Origin: Legionella sp. 515359 | Lineage (GTDB): Bacteria > Pseudomonadota > Gammaproteobacteria > Legionellales > Legionellaceae | DNA: 43,226 bases | Direction of reading: 5' to 3' | Assembly (NCBI GenBank): GCA_025941565.1 | Contig: JAPCYN010000034.1 | Coordinates: 1-43,226, forward strand | Program-made: the position numbers and the translations under genes | Shown here: in pieces, positions 15,803 through 24,276 of the stretch | How positions within the stretch are numbered: the first letter of the stretch is position 1 | Layout of the letters: every line of letters starts with the position of its first letter | The notes under the pieces: model-generated | What the model saw: the letters and a program-made list of their open reading frames with translations, nothing else | Told to the model about the DNA's origin: nothing | Database searches by the model: none

Positions 15803-17659
15803 TTAAATACCAATAGATAATTTCTTAACAGTCCTACCACCATAATACCAATTTACAATCCCTCGAGTATAAGTGATGCCAGTGAGCATGGAGGTTAGTA
15901 GTCCTAAAGAAAGCGTTACTGCAAATCCACGTACAGGTCCTGTACCTACAGCAAACAAAATGATTGCCACGATTAATGTAGTCACGTTCGCATCGAGAAT
16001 AGTAGCAAATGCACGCTCATATCCTGCGTTAATTGCCGCTTGCGGTGACAATCCATGACGCAATTCTTCGCGAATGCGCTCATAAATCAGTACGTTGGCA
16101 TCTACTGCCATACCTACCGTCAATACAATTCCTGCGATTCCCGGCAGGGTTAATGTTGCATCAATCATAGACAATAACGCACTGAGTAAAACCAGGTTAA
16201 GGAACAGTGCAATATCCGCAATGAGTCCGAAAAGGCGATAATAGACCAACATCAAAATTAGAATTAAGCCCATGCCAACTTCTAAAGAAATAATTCCTCT
16301 CCGAATATTTTCTTTACCTAAAGTTGGGCCTACAGTACGTTCTTCTATGGGATAGATCGCAGCAGGCAAAGCCCCTGCTCTGAGCAATAAAGCTAAATTA
16401 CTTGCTTCTTTACTGTCAGCAAGGCCTGTAATCTGGAAATTATTACCCAAGGCATTTTGGATCACGGGAGCACTAATAACACGCTCTTCTCTATGAGTAA
16501 CTCTCTTTTCCACTCCATTGACAGTTTGTATGGTATTTTTTGTTTCAACATAAACAATGGCCATACGCTTGCCAATATTTTCGCGAGTCACTTTGCTAAA
16601 CAAACTTTCACCGCCCCCACCAAGTTGTATTTGTACTGCTGGGGTTGCTGATTGCTGATCATAACTGGAAACAGCCGAGGTAATTGAATCCCCACTCAGG
16701 ACGACTTGTCTCTTTAACAGAATAGGATGTCCATCCATCACAAGTAACTTGTCATTGACAGGAATAGCACCTGTTTGTTTCGCAATTTGTGGATCATTAT
16801 CCTGATCGACCATATAGAACTGCAGGGTTGCAGTTCCACCAAGGATTTGCTTGGCGCGTGCTGCATCTTGAATCCCAGGTAAATCAACAGCGACACGAGT
16901 TGCCCCCTGTTGTTGCACTACGGCTTCGCCAACACCTAACTCATTCACTCGATTGCGCAAAATACTCATTGTTTGTTCAATGGTATTTTGACGTGTATTG
17001 TTTAATTCGACCGGTGAAATGGACCCTATAATTTCATTGCCTGTTTTGCTTTTTACAAAAATGAGATCAGGAATTTTTTCCTTTAAACCCAAATAGGCAT
17101 TATTCATCGATTCACTATCACGGAAATGTAAATCAACACCTTTGTCTGCTATATAACGAATACCGGTGTAACGAATGCCAAGATCACGCAGTTCCTGACT
17201 AATGTTTTTCATTACTCCTTCATAACGACGGCTAATAACACTGTCAACGTCAACTTCTAACAGAAAGTGTACTCCTCCTCGTAAATCCAGACCTTGTTTC
17301 ATTGGGGCAGCATGAATAGCATCTAACCAACCGGGTGTAGATGGCGCCAAATTCAAGGCTACAGTGTAATGAGATCCCAATGCATTTTTGATGGTATCGC
17401 GAGCTAATAACTGAGAATCAGTAGATGAAAAAACGACTTCCACAGCCTCGCCTTGAGCGATGACGGATTTATAAGCCAGATTATCTTTCTTTAAGATATC
17501 TTCTATCTGGTTTTTTAGTTCATCATAATCCACAGGTGTTTCAGACAAAATTTGTACTACAGGATTTTCTGTATACAAATTGGGTATGGCGTAAATAAAC
17601 CCAATAACTGCAATAACAATCAGCATCAGGTTTTTCCATAGAGGATATTTATTTTGCAT
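15803..17659 (-). CDS. secD: protein translocase subunit SecD
   Basis: A 618-residue partner of SecF. It has an N-terminal helix (MLIVIAVIGFIYAIPNLYTE), a large periplasmic region with the family mark GLDLRGGVHFLLEV (about 118-131) and six helices in two groups. GMAVDANVLIYERIREELR near the C-terminus contains the Asp implicated in proton flow. Length matches gammaproteobacterial SecD. It lies 21 nt after yajC and 12 nt before secF in the usual operon order. Confidence 0.96.
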   Translation of the reverse strand: MQNKYPLWKNLMLIVIAVIGFIYAIPNLYTENPVVQILSETPVDYDELKNQIEDILKKDNLAYKSVIAQGEAVEVVFSSTDSQLLARDTIKNALGSHYTVALNLAPSTPGWLDAIHAAPMKQGLDLRGGVHFLLEVDVDSVISRRYEGVMKNISQELRDLGIRYTGIRYIADKGVDLHFRDSESMNNAYLGLKEKIPDLIFVKSKTGNEIIGSISPVELNNTRQNTIEQTMSILRNRVNELGVGEAVVQQQGATRVAVDLPGIQDAARAKQILGGTATLQFYMVDQDNDPQIAKQTGAIPVNDKLLVMDGHPILLKRQVVLSGDSITSAVSSYDQQSATPAVQIQLGGGGESLFSKVTRENIGKRMAIVYVETKNTIQTVNGVEKRVTHREERVISAPVIQNALGNNFQITGLADSKEASNLALLLRAGALPAAIYPIEERTVGPTLGKENIRRGIISLEVGMGLILILMLVYYRLFGLIADIALFLNLVLLSALLSMIDATLTLPGIAGIVLTVGMAVDANVLIYERIREELRHGLSPQAAINAGYERAFATILDANVTTLIVAIILFAVGTGPVRGFAVTLSLGLLTSMLTGITYTRGIVNWYYGGRTVKKLSIGI

Positions 17660-17680
17660 TTCCGTGTCCCTATGACTTTC

Positions 17681-18016
17681 TTAAAGCGATTTTAAAGTGC
17701 CTTTGGGCAATACAGTGCTGACTGCGCCTCTTTGGATATTAATCTCTACGCCTTCTGCAAGACTGATCTTGATGTATTGATCATCCAGACTAACTACCTT
17801 AGCTAATATACCGCCTGAAGTAATAATCTCATCACCTTTCTTTAAGCGGCTTATTAATTCACGATGTTCTTTTGCTCTTTTGTTTTGGGGTCTAATAAGC
17901 ATAAAGTAGAACAACACAAAAATAGCGGCGATCATAATGAGCGAAAAAGTTCCATCTGCTTGAGGCGCTGCTGGAGTCCCCGCTGCAGCCAGAGCATCGC
18001 TAATAAAAAAACTCAT
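17681..18016 (-). CDS. yajC: preprotein translocase accessory subunit YajC
   Basis: A 111-residue single-pass inner-membrane protein of the SecDF-YajC complex. The hydrophobic helix (SLIMIAAIFVLFYFMLIRPQ) is followed by the hallmark RPQNKRAKEH and GDEIITSGGILAKV. It starts at an ATG with a strong AAAGGAG upstream and heads the yajC-secD-secF operon. In most relatives tgt precedes it directly; here a thiamine operon intervenes. Confidence 0.95.
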   Translation of the reverse strand: MSFFISDALAAAGTPAAPQADGTFSLIMIAAIFVLFYFMLIRPQNKRAKEHRELISRLKKGDEIITSGGILAKVVSLDDQYIKISLAEGVEINIQRGAVSTVLPKGTLKSL

Positions 18017-18211
18017 ACTGTCTCCTTTAATCTACTATATTAATAATCGCGTGACATCATATAGTGAATTGCTCGTAAGGTAAATGAATCAAAGCGGAAA
18101 TTAAAACAGTTTTTCATAATATGAGTTATTATTTTGAACTGTAATTTTCAAAAACCATTTAAAAGTAAAACTAAAATGAACCCATTTAAAACGAAACTCT
18201 TGTGCTCAGGC

Positions 18212-19294
18212 TCATGCTGACAATGAATCCAGTCCTTTTGCCAAATGATAAACCCTACGGAATCCCGCTTGTTTTAATAAAATGACTGCTCGCTGACTTC
18301 TCTGGCCGGACTGGCAATAAACAAGGATGGGTTCTGAAGGAGCAAGCTCATCAAGACGCATCGGTAATTCAGCTAAAGGAATTAATTTTCCACCTAAATT
18401 TTTATGGCAGTGCTCGTCAGCTGTTCTTACATCCAACAATAACAGTTCAGGATTTTCTTGCATAAAATTGGGTAAACTTTCCCATGAAACTGTAGATGAC
18501 TGCATCTCATCTGAAGCCATGCACAGCGCAAAAGCATTTTCCTCTATAGTTTGACCATAAACACAAAATTGACATTCGTTATTTTTAGTCAGCTGAATAT
18601 TTTTTATTTCCATTGAAAGTAAGTTAATACAAAGCAATCGATTCTGTAAGGAAATGCCGCTCTCGGTAATCCATTTGATAATCTCCGTTGCTTGCAAAAC
18701 CCCTAATAATCCAGGAAGAGTACCGATAACACCCCCATTTTGACAATTTGCCTCTGTATCAGGAATGATTGGAAACAAACAATGCAAACAGGGACTCTGT
18801 CGTCCGTAAAATAAAGCACAATGTCCCTGGAATTGGTAGGCACTCGCATAAACATAGGGTTTATCTAAACGATAACAGGTATCGTGAACAAGATAACGCG
18901 TATAAAAATTATCGGAACAATCAGCCACCAGATCGTATTGAGCAATAATTTCTTCTGCATTATGGGCGGTTAAACGAAATGCATCAGCGTGAATGACATT
19001 ATTGGAATTTAAGGCGTGTATTCTCACCTTCGCAACATCCGCTTTTGCCAGGCCAACATCTTTTTCCTGATAAAGAATTTGGCGATGCAGATTACTTTCT
19101 TCAATGAGATCCCCATCCACGATCCCTATTGTTCCGACTCCAGCGCCAGCAAGATAAGGAAGTAATGTCGCCCCAATCCCCCCTGCACCGATGCATAACA
19201 CCTTTGCTTTGCGCAGTTTTGTTTGTCCCTGAACGCCAATTTCTTCTAATTTAATTTGCTGAGAATAACGTTCTAACTCAGATAAAACGGTCAT
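18212..19294 (-). CDS. thiF: ThiF/MoeB-type adenylyltransferase with C-terminal rhodanese domain
   Basis: A 360-residue E1-like enzyme that adenylates the C-terminal Gly of a sulfur-carrier protein, here presumably ThiS. The nucleotide site is IGAGGIGATLLPYLAGAGVG (about 36-55), with the conserved Arg in NLHRQILY. Two Cys pairs, CLHC and CQFC, form the structural zinc site. The last 90 residues are a rhodanese domain with active Cys327 in YCQSGQRSQRA, which could supply persulfide sulfur. The fusion also occurs in MoeB/MoeZ proteins, so molybdopterin service is possible. Its place at the end of the thi operon favours thiamine. Start ATG has AAGGA upstream. It lies 58 nt after thiDE. Confidence 0.88.
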   Translation of the reverse strand: MTVLSELERYSQQIKLEEIGVQGQTKLRKAKVLCIGAGGIGATLLPYLAGAGVGTIGIVDGDLIEESNLHRQILYQEKDVGLAKADVAKVRIHALNSNNVIHADAFRLTAHNAEEIIAQYDLVADCSDNFYTRYLVHDTCYRLDKPYVYASAYQFQGHCALFYGRQSPCLHCLFPIIPDTEANCQNGGVIGTLPGLLGVLQATEIIKWITESGISLQNRLLCINLLSMEIKNIQLTKNNECQFCVYGQTIEENAFALCMASDEMQSSTVSWESLPNFMQENPELLLLDVRTADEHCHKNLGGKLIPLAELPMRLDELAPSEPILVYCQSGQRSQRAVILLKQAGFRRVYHLAKGLDSLSA

Positions 19295-19352
19295 ATTAGG
19301 TTCCTTATAACCCAGGTCTCAACCCCTAACTTTTACTCGTTGCAACCGATCA

Positions 19353-20639
19353 TCAGTCCACGAGGCTTAAAAGTTGCCTGGTCGCTCGTTGCGGATCCTT
19401 TGCTTGAGTAATTGCAGAAATAAGCGCAACGCCATGAACACCTGTAGCAACTACATCCGGCATGCGCTCAATATTGATTCCACCTATAGCGACCAAAGGA
19501 TAATTTAAAGTACGTTGCCAGCGTTGCAAGCGTTCAATGCCTTGTGCAGTAAAAGGCATTTCTTTGCTGGTTGTCGGAAAAATAGGGCCAATTGCAACGT
19601 AAGAAGGCCCTAGGGCATGTGCTCGTGCAACTTCATAGTAGCAATGAGTACTCACCCCCAGTAAAAGCCCTTGCTTTCTAATCGCATCAATATCCGCAGT
19701 ATCCAAATCGGATTGTCCTAAATGCACTGCTTCTGCATTTAACTCTAATGCCATCTCCCAGTAATCGTTAATAAATAAAGTGGCATGATGCTCTTTAGCC
19801 ATAACAATACTTCGTCGCATCTCCTCTTCCAGGGTCTTGGTTTTTTCTTTAATTCGTAATTGAATGGTTTTCACTCCGAGATCTAATAGCATTTCAACCC
19901 AGGAAAAACGATCAACCACAGGATAAAGGCCTAATCGATGACACGGCCTAAATGAGGGCGGTGCTTCATACAAGGGTTTGGATGAAAGATAAGGTAAATC
20001 CGTTTCATCTTCCGGAAACCCACCATAATAAACATTGTTTTGTGCTAAACGCATTGCTTGATGCACATACATTTTTGCGATGATGAGTGCATCTTCCAGC
20101 AAATAACCAAGAGCCAATGATGCGGTAACCGCTGCTGAAAGAATGGAGCGGTATTCTGGATATTTTGCATGAGACAAACGGGTTTGAGTCAACCAAAATG
20201 AAGTGGCGCCATTTGTCCAATAGTCATGCTCCCATGAAGGCTCCTGCAGATGCTGCCCCAAGAGAAAGATGCTTTTAGCACCAAGGGTTAATAATTCATG
20301 AGCCGCTTCTTGCATGCGGTGATGCGTCATGATCTTACGATTTAAAATAAATTCGGCTTCTCGTGTATTCAGCACCAAAACATCTGCAAAAGAAAATCCG
20401 GTACTTACATCAGTCCTATTTTCATCATCATGCGGGGATAAAGATAAAGAGAAATCCACAACCACAGGGACAGAATAATGATTGAGAATTTCAAGATCCT
20501 CAGAAGAAATGCTCCCATTAATTTTAATTGCAGCAGGATGGCTGCCTTCATGCAATCGTGGTGATTGAACCTTAAGACCCAACCCTCGAAAGGTTTGTAT
20601 CTCCGCTTCATTTCCAGTATTGGTCCACACGGTGCTCAT
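19353..20639 (-). CDS. thiE: fused ThiD-like (degenerate) and thiamine-phosphate synthase ThiE
   Basis: A 428-residue fusion. Residues 238-428 are a complete ThiE, which joins HMP-PP and thiazole phosphate to make thiamine phosphate: QLRIKEK (260-266), NDYWEMAL, VHLGQSDLD, GVSTHCYYEVARA, YVAIGPIFPTTSKEM and AIGGI are all family marks. Residues 1-230 resemble HMP-P kinase ThiD but are eroded. The N-terminal substrate loop is reduced to TNTGNEAEIQTF, and the Gly-Thr-Gly-Cys catalytic loop is replaced by PEYRSILSAA (161-170), leaving no nucleophile-loop Cys. NTREAEFIL survives. The start at 20639 overlaps the thiG stop as ATGA. The ThiD half may be inactive or regulatory. Confidence 0.88.
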   Translation of the reverse strand: MSTVWTNTGNEAEIQTFRGLGLKVQSPRLHEGSHPAAIKINGSISSEDLEILNHYSVPVVVDFSLSLSPHDDENRTDVSTGFSFADVLVLNTREAEFILNRKIMTHHRMQEAAHELLTLGAKSIFLLGQHLQEPSWEHDYWTNGATSFWLTQTRLSHAKYPEYRSILSAAVTASLALGYLLEDALIIAKMYVHQAMRLAQNNVYYGGFPEDETDLPYLSSKPLYEAPPSFRPCHRLGLYPVVDRFSWVEMLLDLGVKTIQLRIKEKTKTLEEEMRRSIVMAKEHHATLFINDYWEMALELNAEAVHLGQSDLDTADIDAIRKQGLLLGVSTHCYYEVARAHALGPSYVAIGPIFPTTSKEMPFTAQGIERLQRWQRTLNYPLVAIGGINIERMPDVVATGVHGVALISAITQAKDPQRATRQLLSLVD

Positions 20640-21427
20640 AATACAATCTCCTGATGCCAAAATGGTGTATCGATCAAAGGGGTACACGATTGTGCTGTAA
20701 TCCGCTCAGGCATGAGGCCTGCTTCAAAAGCGCATCGTCCTGCAATCACTGCATGTGAAAAAGCTTCAGCCATAGTCACCGGATGAATCGATGAAGCAAC
20801 GGCGCTATTCAAAAGTACGGCATCAAAACCTAATTCCAAAATACGTGTTGCATGAGATGGCTTACCAATTCCAGCATCGACAATCAGGGTGACATCCGGT
20901 AATCGTTGGCGTAATGTTTCCAGCGCAAACGGATTAAGTAATCCTTTCCCAGAGCCTATAGGCGCTGCCCACGGCATCAGAATTCGACAACCGCAGTCAA
21001 TTAAGCGCTGGCATAAAACCAAATCATCCGTACAATAAGGGAATACTTCAAAACCTCGCTTCACCAATTCAGTGGCAGCATGCACCAATTCAAAAGGATC
21101 GGGTTGTAAACTGTAATCATCACCGATTACTTCCAGTTTAATCCATGAGGTTTGAAAGAGTTCACGCGCCATTTCGGCTGTAGTAATCGCAGTTTGTGCA
21201 TCACGACAACCTGCAGTATTGGGAAGTAAATTACAGCCCAAAGACTGGATGGTTTGCCAAAATAAATCAGCTCCGGGCTCACAAGGCATTTGCCGTTTCA
21301 AAGACACTGTAATCACATTCGCTTTGGAAGCCCGAATGGCATGACTCATCACATCAAGAGACGGATAGCCCGCAGTTCCCAAAAGCAAACGACTGGTTAA
21401 AGGTTTATCTGCTAAAGACCACATCAT
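20636..21427 (-). CDS. thiG: thiazole synthase ThiG
   Basis: A 263-residue TIM-barrel enzyme that makes the thiamine thiazole from deoxyxylulose phosphate, ThiS thiocarboxylate and dehydroglycine. The Schiff-base lysine is Lys97 in WIKLEVIGD. Other family marks are LLLGTAGYPS near the N-terminus, LMPWAAPIGSGKGL, VDAGIGKPSHA and LNSAVASSIHP. Its ATG directly follows the thiS TAG, and its stop overlaps the thiDE start, so the genes are translationally linked. The C-terminus runs a little longer than a minimal ThiG. Confidence 0.95.
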   Translation of the reverse strand: MMWSLADKPLTSRLLLGTAGYPSLDVMSHAIRASKANVITVSLKRQMPCEPGADLFWQTIQSLGCNLLPNTAGCRDAQTAITTAEMARELFQTSWIKLEVIGDDYSLQPDPFELVHAATELVKRGFEVFPYCTDDLVLCQRLIDCGCRILMPWAAPIGSGKGLLNPFALETLRQRLPDVTLIVDAGIGKPSHATRILELGFDAVLLNSAVASSIHPVTMAEAFSHAVIAGRCAFEAGLMPERITAQSCTPLIDTPFWHQEIVL

Positions 21428-21628
21428 CTATCCTCCCTGCATAGGTACAATCAGATCGATGCGATCCCCATCGCACAAAATCGTCCTGGAAAACATAGAA
21501 TTGGGAATAAACTGATTATTAATTGCGATTGCTGCATGCGCCGCAATGCCCTCTCTCTGCTCGAGCATTTCCTGTAGTGTACAGGTGGTATCGAGAGTAA
21601 ATGGTGTGTCATTTATATAAATAATCAT
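21428..21628 (-). CDS. thiS: sulfur-carrier protein ThiS
   Basis: A 66-residue ubiquitin-like protein ending in Gly-Gly (VPMQGG), the tail that is adenylated and thiocarboxylated to deliver sulfur to ThiG. The start at 21628 is preferred: its ATG uses the last base of the thiO stop (TGATG), whereas the longer frame would overlap thiO by 31 nt. Length and the IIYINDTPF opening strand are typical. Confidence 0.94.
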   Translation of the reverse strand: MIIYINDTPFTLDTTCTLQEMLEQREGIAAHAAIAINNQFIPNSMFSRTILCDGDRIDLIVPMQGG

Positions 21629-22689
21629 CAATAAGCCTCCCAAAGCTCTGGATAACAAATGTCTTTTTGATTGCTCTTTAGTCCACGTAGAATTTCCTCT
21701 ACTAATGCGGGAGCGATTAAATATCCATGACGATAAAGTCCGTTAACAGCAATAAATTGCTTTGCATATTTTATGCGTGGCTGATGATGTACTAAAGTCG
21801 GACGGCAATGAGTCACCGTCTTAATGATCCGAGCCTCCGCAAAACCTCGATGCACATAGTACGCGGCAGTTAATAATTCAAGCGCTGTACGTACCGAAAT
21901 TGGGCTGGAGTCTTCTGTCTCCAACTCACTGGCGCCGAGAAGATAATGAGAATCCGGACGCGGTGCAATATAAATGTTGTACCTTGGGTGCAAAAGACGG
22001 ATGGGTCTTTGTAACTGAACTTCAGGCGCATGCAGCCATATGAGTTCCCCTCGGAGTCCACGCAGATGGGGAAATGAGGTTTTTGCTCCCAAGCCGCGAC
22101 AATCAAAAACAAAATCAAATGAGTGAGACTCTTTTTCTGTGTTTACTTTACCTGGATAGAGAGCAGAAACAAACGTACGATCTCGACAAATAACGCCTTG
22201 TTGGAACAGATGATTTTTAAGCACATGCAATAAAGTCTGATTATCAATCTGTGCTTCTTTTGGAAAATAATAAGCCATTTTAAATTGATTCAATTCGGGT
22301 TCAAGTTGGCTTAATACCTCCTCATTAAGCAACTGATAGCATGAGTCACTTAATTTATTCACTATTCTGGCGCTAAACTGCTGCCATTCTGCTTTATCTT
22401 GAGGATGGTGCACCACAAGACACCCTTTTTGGTGAAAATATACAGGTTCAGTTAATTGCTTCAGAATGGACATCCATAATGTGTCAACCGATTCCATTCC
22501 CAAATTAAAAATCACTTGCTCAGCCTTATCAAGCTCAGACATTGGTGCCAAAAGACCTGCTGCTGCAGTACTGCAATTATTGAATGAAGTTTCTGCTTCA
22601 AATAAGGTCACTTGCCAGCCTTCATTTTGTAAACGTAAAGCCAGCAAACACCCCATAATCCCAGCACCAACAACAGCTGCATTTTTCAT
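21628..22689 (-). CDS. thiO: FAD-dependent glycine oxidase ThiO
   Basis: A 353-residue flavoenzyme that oxidises glycine to the imine used by ThiG, an oxygen-dependent route. The N-terminal FAD site is VVGAGIMGCLLALRL (about 5-19) with the downstream acidic residue in LFEA. FDCRGLGAK and RGLRGELIWL in the middle and GLYRHGYLIAP near the C-terminus are D-amino-acid/glycine oxidase marks. It heads the tightly packed thiO-thiS-thiG-thiDE stretch. A palindromic repeat (22712-22792) separates it from thi5. Confidence 0.92.
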   Translation of the reverse strand: MKNAAVVGAGIMGCLLALRLQNEGWQVTLFEAETSFNNCSTAAAGLLAPMSELDKAEQVIFNLGMESVDTLWMSILKQLTEPVYFHQKGCLVVHHPQDKAEWQQFSARIVNKLSDSCYQLLNEEVLSQLEPELNQFKMAYYFPKEAQIDNQTLLHVLKNHLFQQGVICRDRTFVSALYPGKVNTEKESHSFDFVFDCRGLGAKTSFPHLRGLRGELIWLHAPEVQLQRPIRLLHPRYNIYIAPRPDSHYLLGASELETEDSSPISVRTALELLTAAYYVHRGFAEARIIKTVTHCRPTLVHHQPRIKYAKQFIAVNGLYRHGYLIAPALVEEILRGLKSNQKDICYPELWEAY

Positions 22690-22711
22690 TTAATTAGAAT
22701 CACTCAAAAAA

Positions 22712-22792
22712 TAGCCCGGGTGGAAGCGCAAGCTCCCCCCGGAAAATCTGTGACAAGAAACCCCGGTTCCGTTTCGCTTTACCCGGACAACT
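22712..22792. repeat. dispersed palindromic repeat inside the thi operon
   Basis: The left part tagcccgggtggaagcgcaa and right part gcgctt-like tttcgctttacccggacaac are imperfectly complementary. The copy lies between thi5 and thiO, so it would be in the transcript and could form a hairpin that adjusts downstream expression. Confidence 0.55.
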
Positions 22793-22809
22793 TGTTACAA
22801 CTTTGATTT

Positions 22810-23754
22810 TTATTCACCGATGCAACAAGCAATAGGCTCCAAGTCAGAATGAGGTATCTTAGGTAATAACTCATTCGTATAGCAAGAATTCACCGCAAAA
22901 GACTCATCAATAACGCCTAAATGCTTGCCAAAACGCCCTACTTTATTCCAGTCACGCTCCACATTTAAAAGAGTACGCGAGAAGAAGGGTAAGCTGCGAA
23001 TGAAAATTGTATGATGCATAGGGGTTCGTAATTGAGGTTTTACTCGACATAAAAGCTCATAAGCTTCATCCGGATTTTCGGTAGTAAAAGCAGCTCCGCG
23101 TTGCGTGGCGTTGAGGAATCCTTTAATGGTTTCAGGATTTTTTAGCATGCGTTCTGGCACAATAAACTGAATCGAACAAAAGCAGCAGCAACCCAAGCCT
23201 GCAAGCTGATCAAGACGCAAAAAAACTGTTTCACCGCGTAAATGCTCCAGCTCAACTTTTTGAAAATTAATAAAACCAATACCTGTGTCAATAATGTCCC
23301 GGCAAATCGCATCGGTCACATTCATGCCAATACGCACTGTTTCATAACTTGTGGGCTCAATACCAGCCAACTTTGCCAAATTGTCGATAATGATTTTGCC
23401 AAACTCACCAATATAACCTACGCGTTTGCCGACAATATCCTGAAACGAGCTAATACCACTGGATTTAAGCGCGATAAGACCTGTGGGAGGCTCATCCAAC
23501 AAGGTCCCAATTGAGGTAACAGGATAGCCTTTTGCACGAGCAGCCAGGGTATGAATCATGGCTTTGACCCCAAAATCAACATGCCCCATACCCACAATTT
23601 CAGTCACATCGCTAGGGTCGCTGGGCTCTAAAATTGCAAGTTTTATGCCTTCTTGCTGATAATATCCCAGTGAATGGGCAACAAAAATCGGGGTGTGGTA
23701 AGGGTTTGCATACCAATTAAGTAATAGGGTTGTTCTTGTTGATAACGCGCTCAT
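22810..23754 (-). CDS. thi5: HMP-P synthase, THI5/NMT1 family
   Basis: A 314-residue homologue of fungal THI5, which builds the thiamine pyrimidine (HMP-P) from PLP and one of its own histidines and is thereby consumed. The two key residues are present at the right spacing: Lys64 and His68 in GVKAMIHTL. The family's Cys-rich motif CCCFC is at 189-193 (GLGCCCFCS), thought to hold iron. The fold is a periplasmic-binding-protein type but there is no signal peptide. The ATG at 23754 has AAGGAG about 8 nt upstream, so the longer frame (23781) is less likely. It is first in the thi operon, 185 nt after the TPP riboswitch. Thi5 replaces ThiC here. Confidence 0.92.
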   Translation of the reverse strand: MSALSTRTTLLLNWYANPYHTPIFVAHSLGYYQQEGIKLAILEPSDPSDVTEIVGMGHVDFGVKAMIHTLAARAKGYPVTSIGTLLDEPPTGLIALKSSGISSFQDIVGKRVGYIGEFGKIIIDNLAKLAGIEPTSYETVRIGMNVTDAICRDIIDTGIGFINFQKVELEHLRGETVFLRLDQLAGLGCCCFCSIQFIVPERMLKNPETIKGFLNATQRGAAFTTENPDEAYELLCRVKPQLRTPMHHTIFIRSLPFFSRTLLNVERDWNKVGRFGKHLGVIDESFAVNSCYTNELLPKIPHSDLEPIACCIGE

Positions 23755-23938
23755 GCCATTGCTCCTTGTATTAATTAACAAAATAAAGGATGGCTAAAGA
23801 TATCGCGTTTAGGGCCTAAGTGAAGAATCAATCTGCAGTCAGTGAAGCTGTTGATGAATAACTCTTAAAAAGGCCAATACACTGATACGGCACGGAGCAC
23901 TCTAAGAGATCAACGATCCAACATGAATACAGATTTAA
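23755..23938 (-). promoter_or_regulatory. leader between TPP riboswitch and thi5
   Basis: This transcribed leader of about 180 nt should contain the expression platform of the riboswitch. I could not identify a convincing terminator hairpin with T-run; control could also act on the AAGGAG ribosome binding site near the thi5 start. Confidence 0.4.
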
Positions 23939-24014
23939 GGCGTTCTTACGCTGGTATGAACCAGATCAAGTTCAACGGGTATTTCTCAGACGTGTAATCA
24001 CGACACCCCGCGCC
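23939..24014 (-). ncRNA. TPP riboswitch (THI element)
   Basis: On the minus strand the conserved THI-box parts appear in order: GGGGTG, then CTGAGA followed by ATACCC, then TTGAACTTGATCTGG, then ATACCAGCGTA. The outer P1 stem forms from GGCG and CGCC, and the optional P3 is a short CGTG/CACG hairpin. It binds thiamine diphosphate and controls the thi operon that follows. Confidence 0.95.
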
Positions 24015-24276
24015 ATCAAATTGACCGTAATGCTAGCTGGTATGGAAAAAACTGTCAAATATTATATAAAGTTTATGTGGGCTTTGAGTGAAAAAGCCCC
24101 CTCATCCGCCCTAACGGGCACCTTCTCCCCAATAGGGAGAAGGGATTAATTATCATTTAGGGAGAATTATCGCATATCCTCTCTCCTACTTAGGGAAATT
24201 ACATATCCCCATTTAGGGAAACGACATATCCCCTCTCCCATTTATGGGAGAGGGCTAGGGTGAGGGTAAAAGATCC
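24015..24276. other. intergenic region with CT-rich repeat
   Basis: The gap between the riboswitch and the Tgt-like gene should contain the thi promoter. Most of it is a CT-rich inverted and tandem repeat (24096-24267). No gene is seen. Confidence 0.5.
24096..24267. repeat. CT-rich composite inverted repeat with internal tandem units
   Basis: The left end ccccctcatccgcccta and right end gggctagggtgaggg are complementary in part. Local hairpins occur at ccttctccccaatagggaga and at ctctcccatttatgggagag. Three units beginning ttaggga and ending catatcc recur inside. Similar CT-rich elements are widespread in proteobacterial intergenic DNA. Confidence 0.65.
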
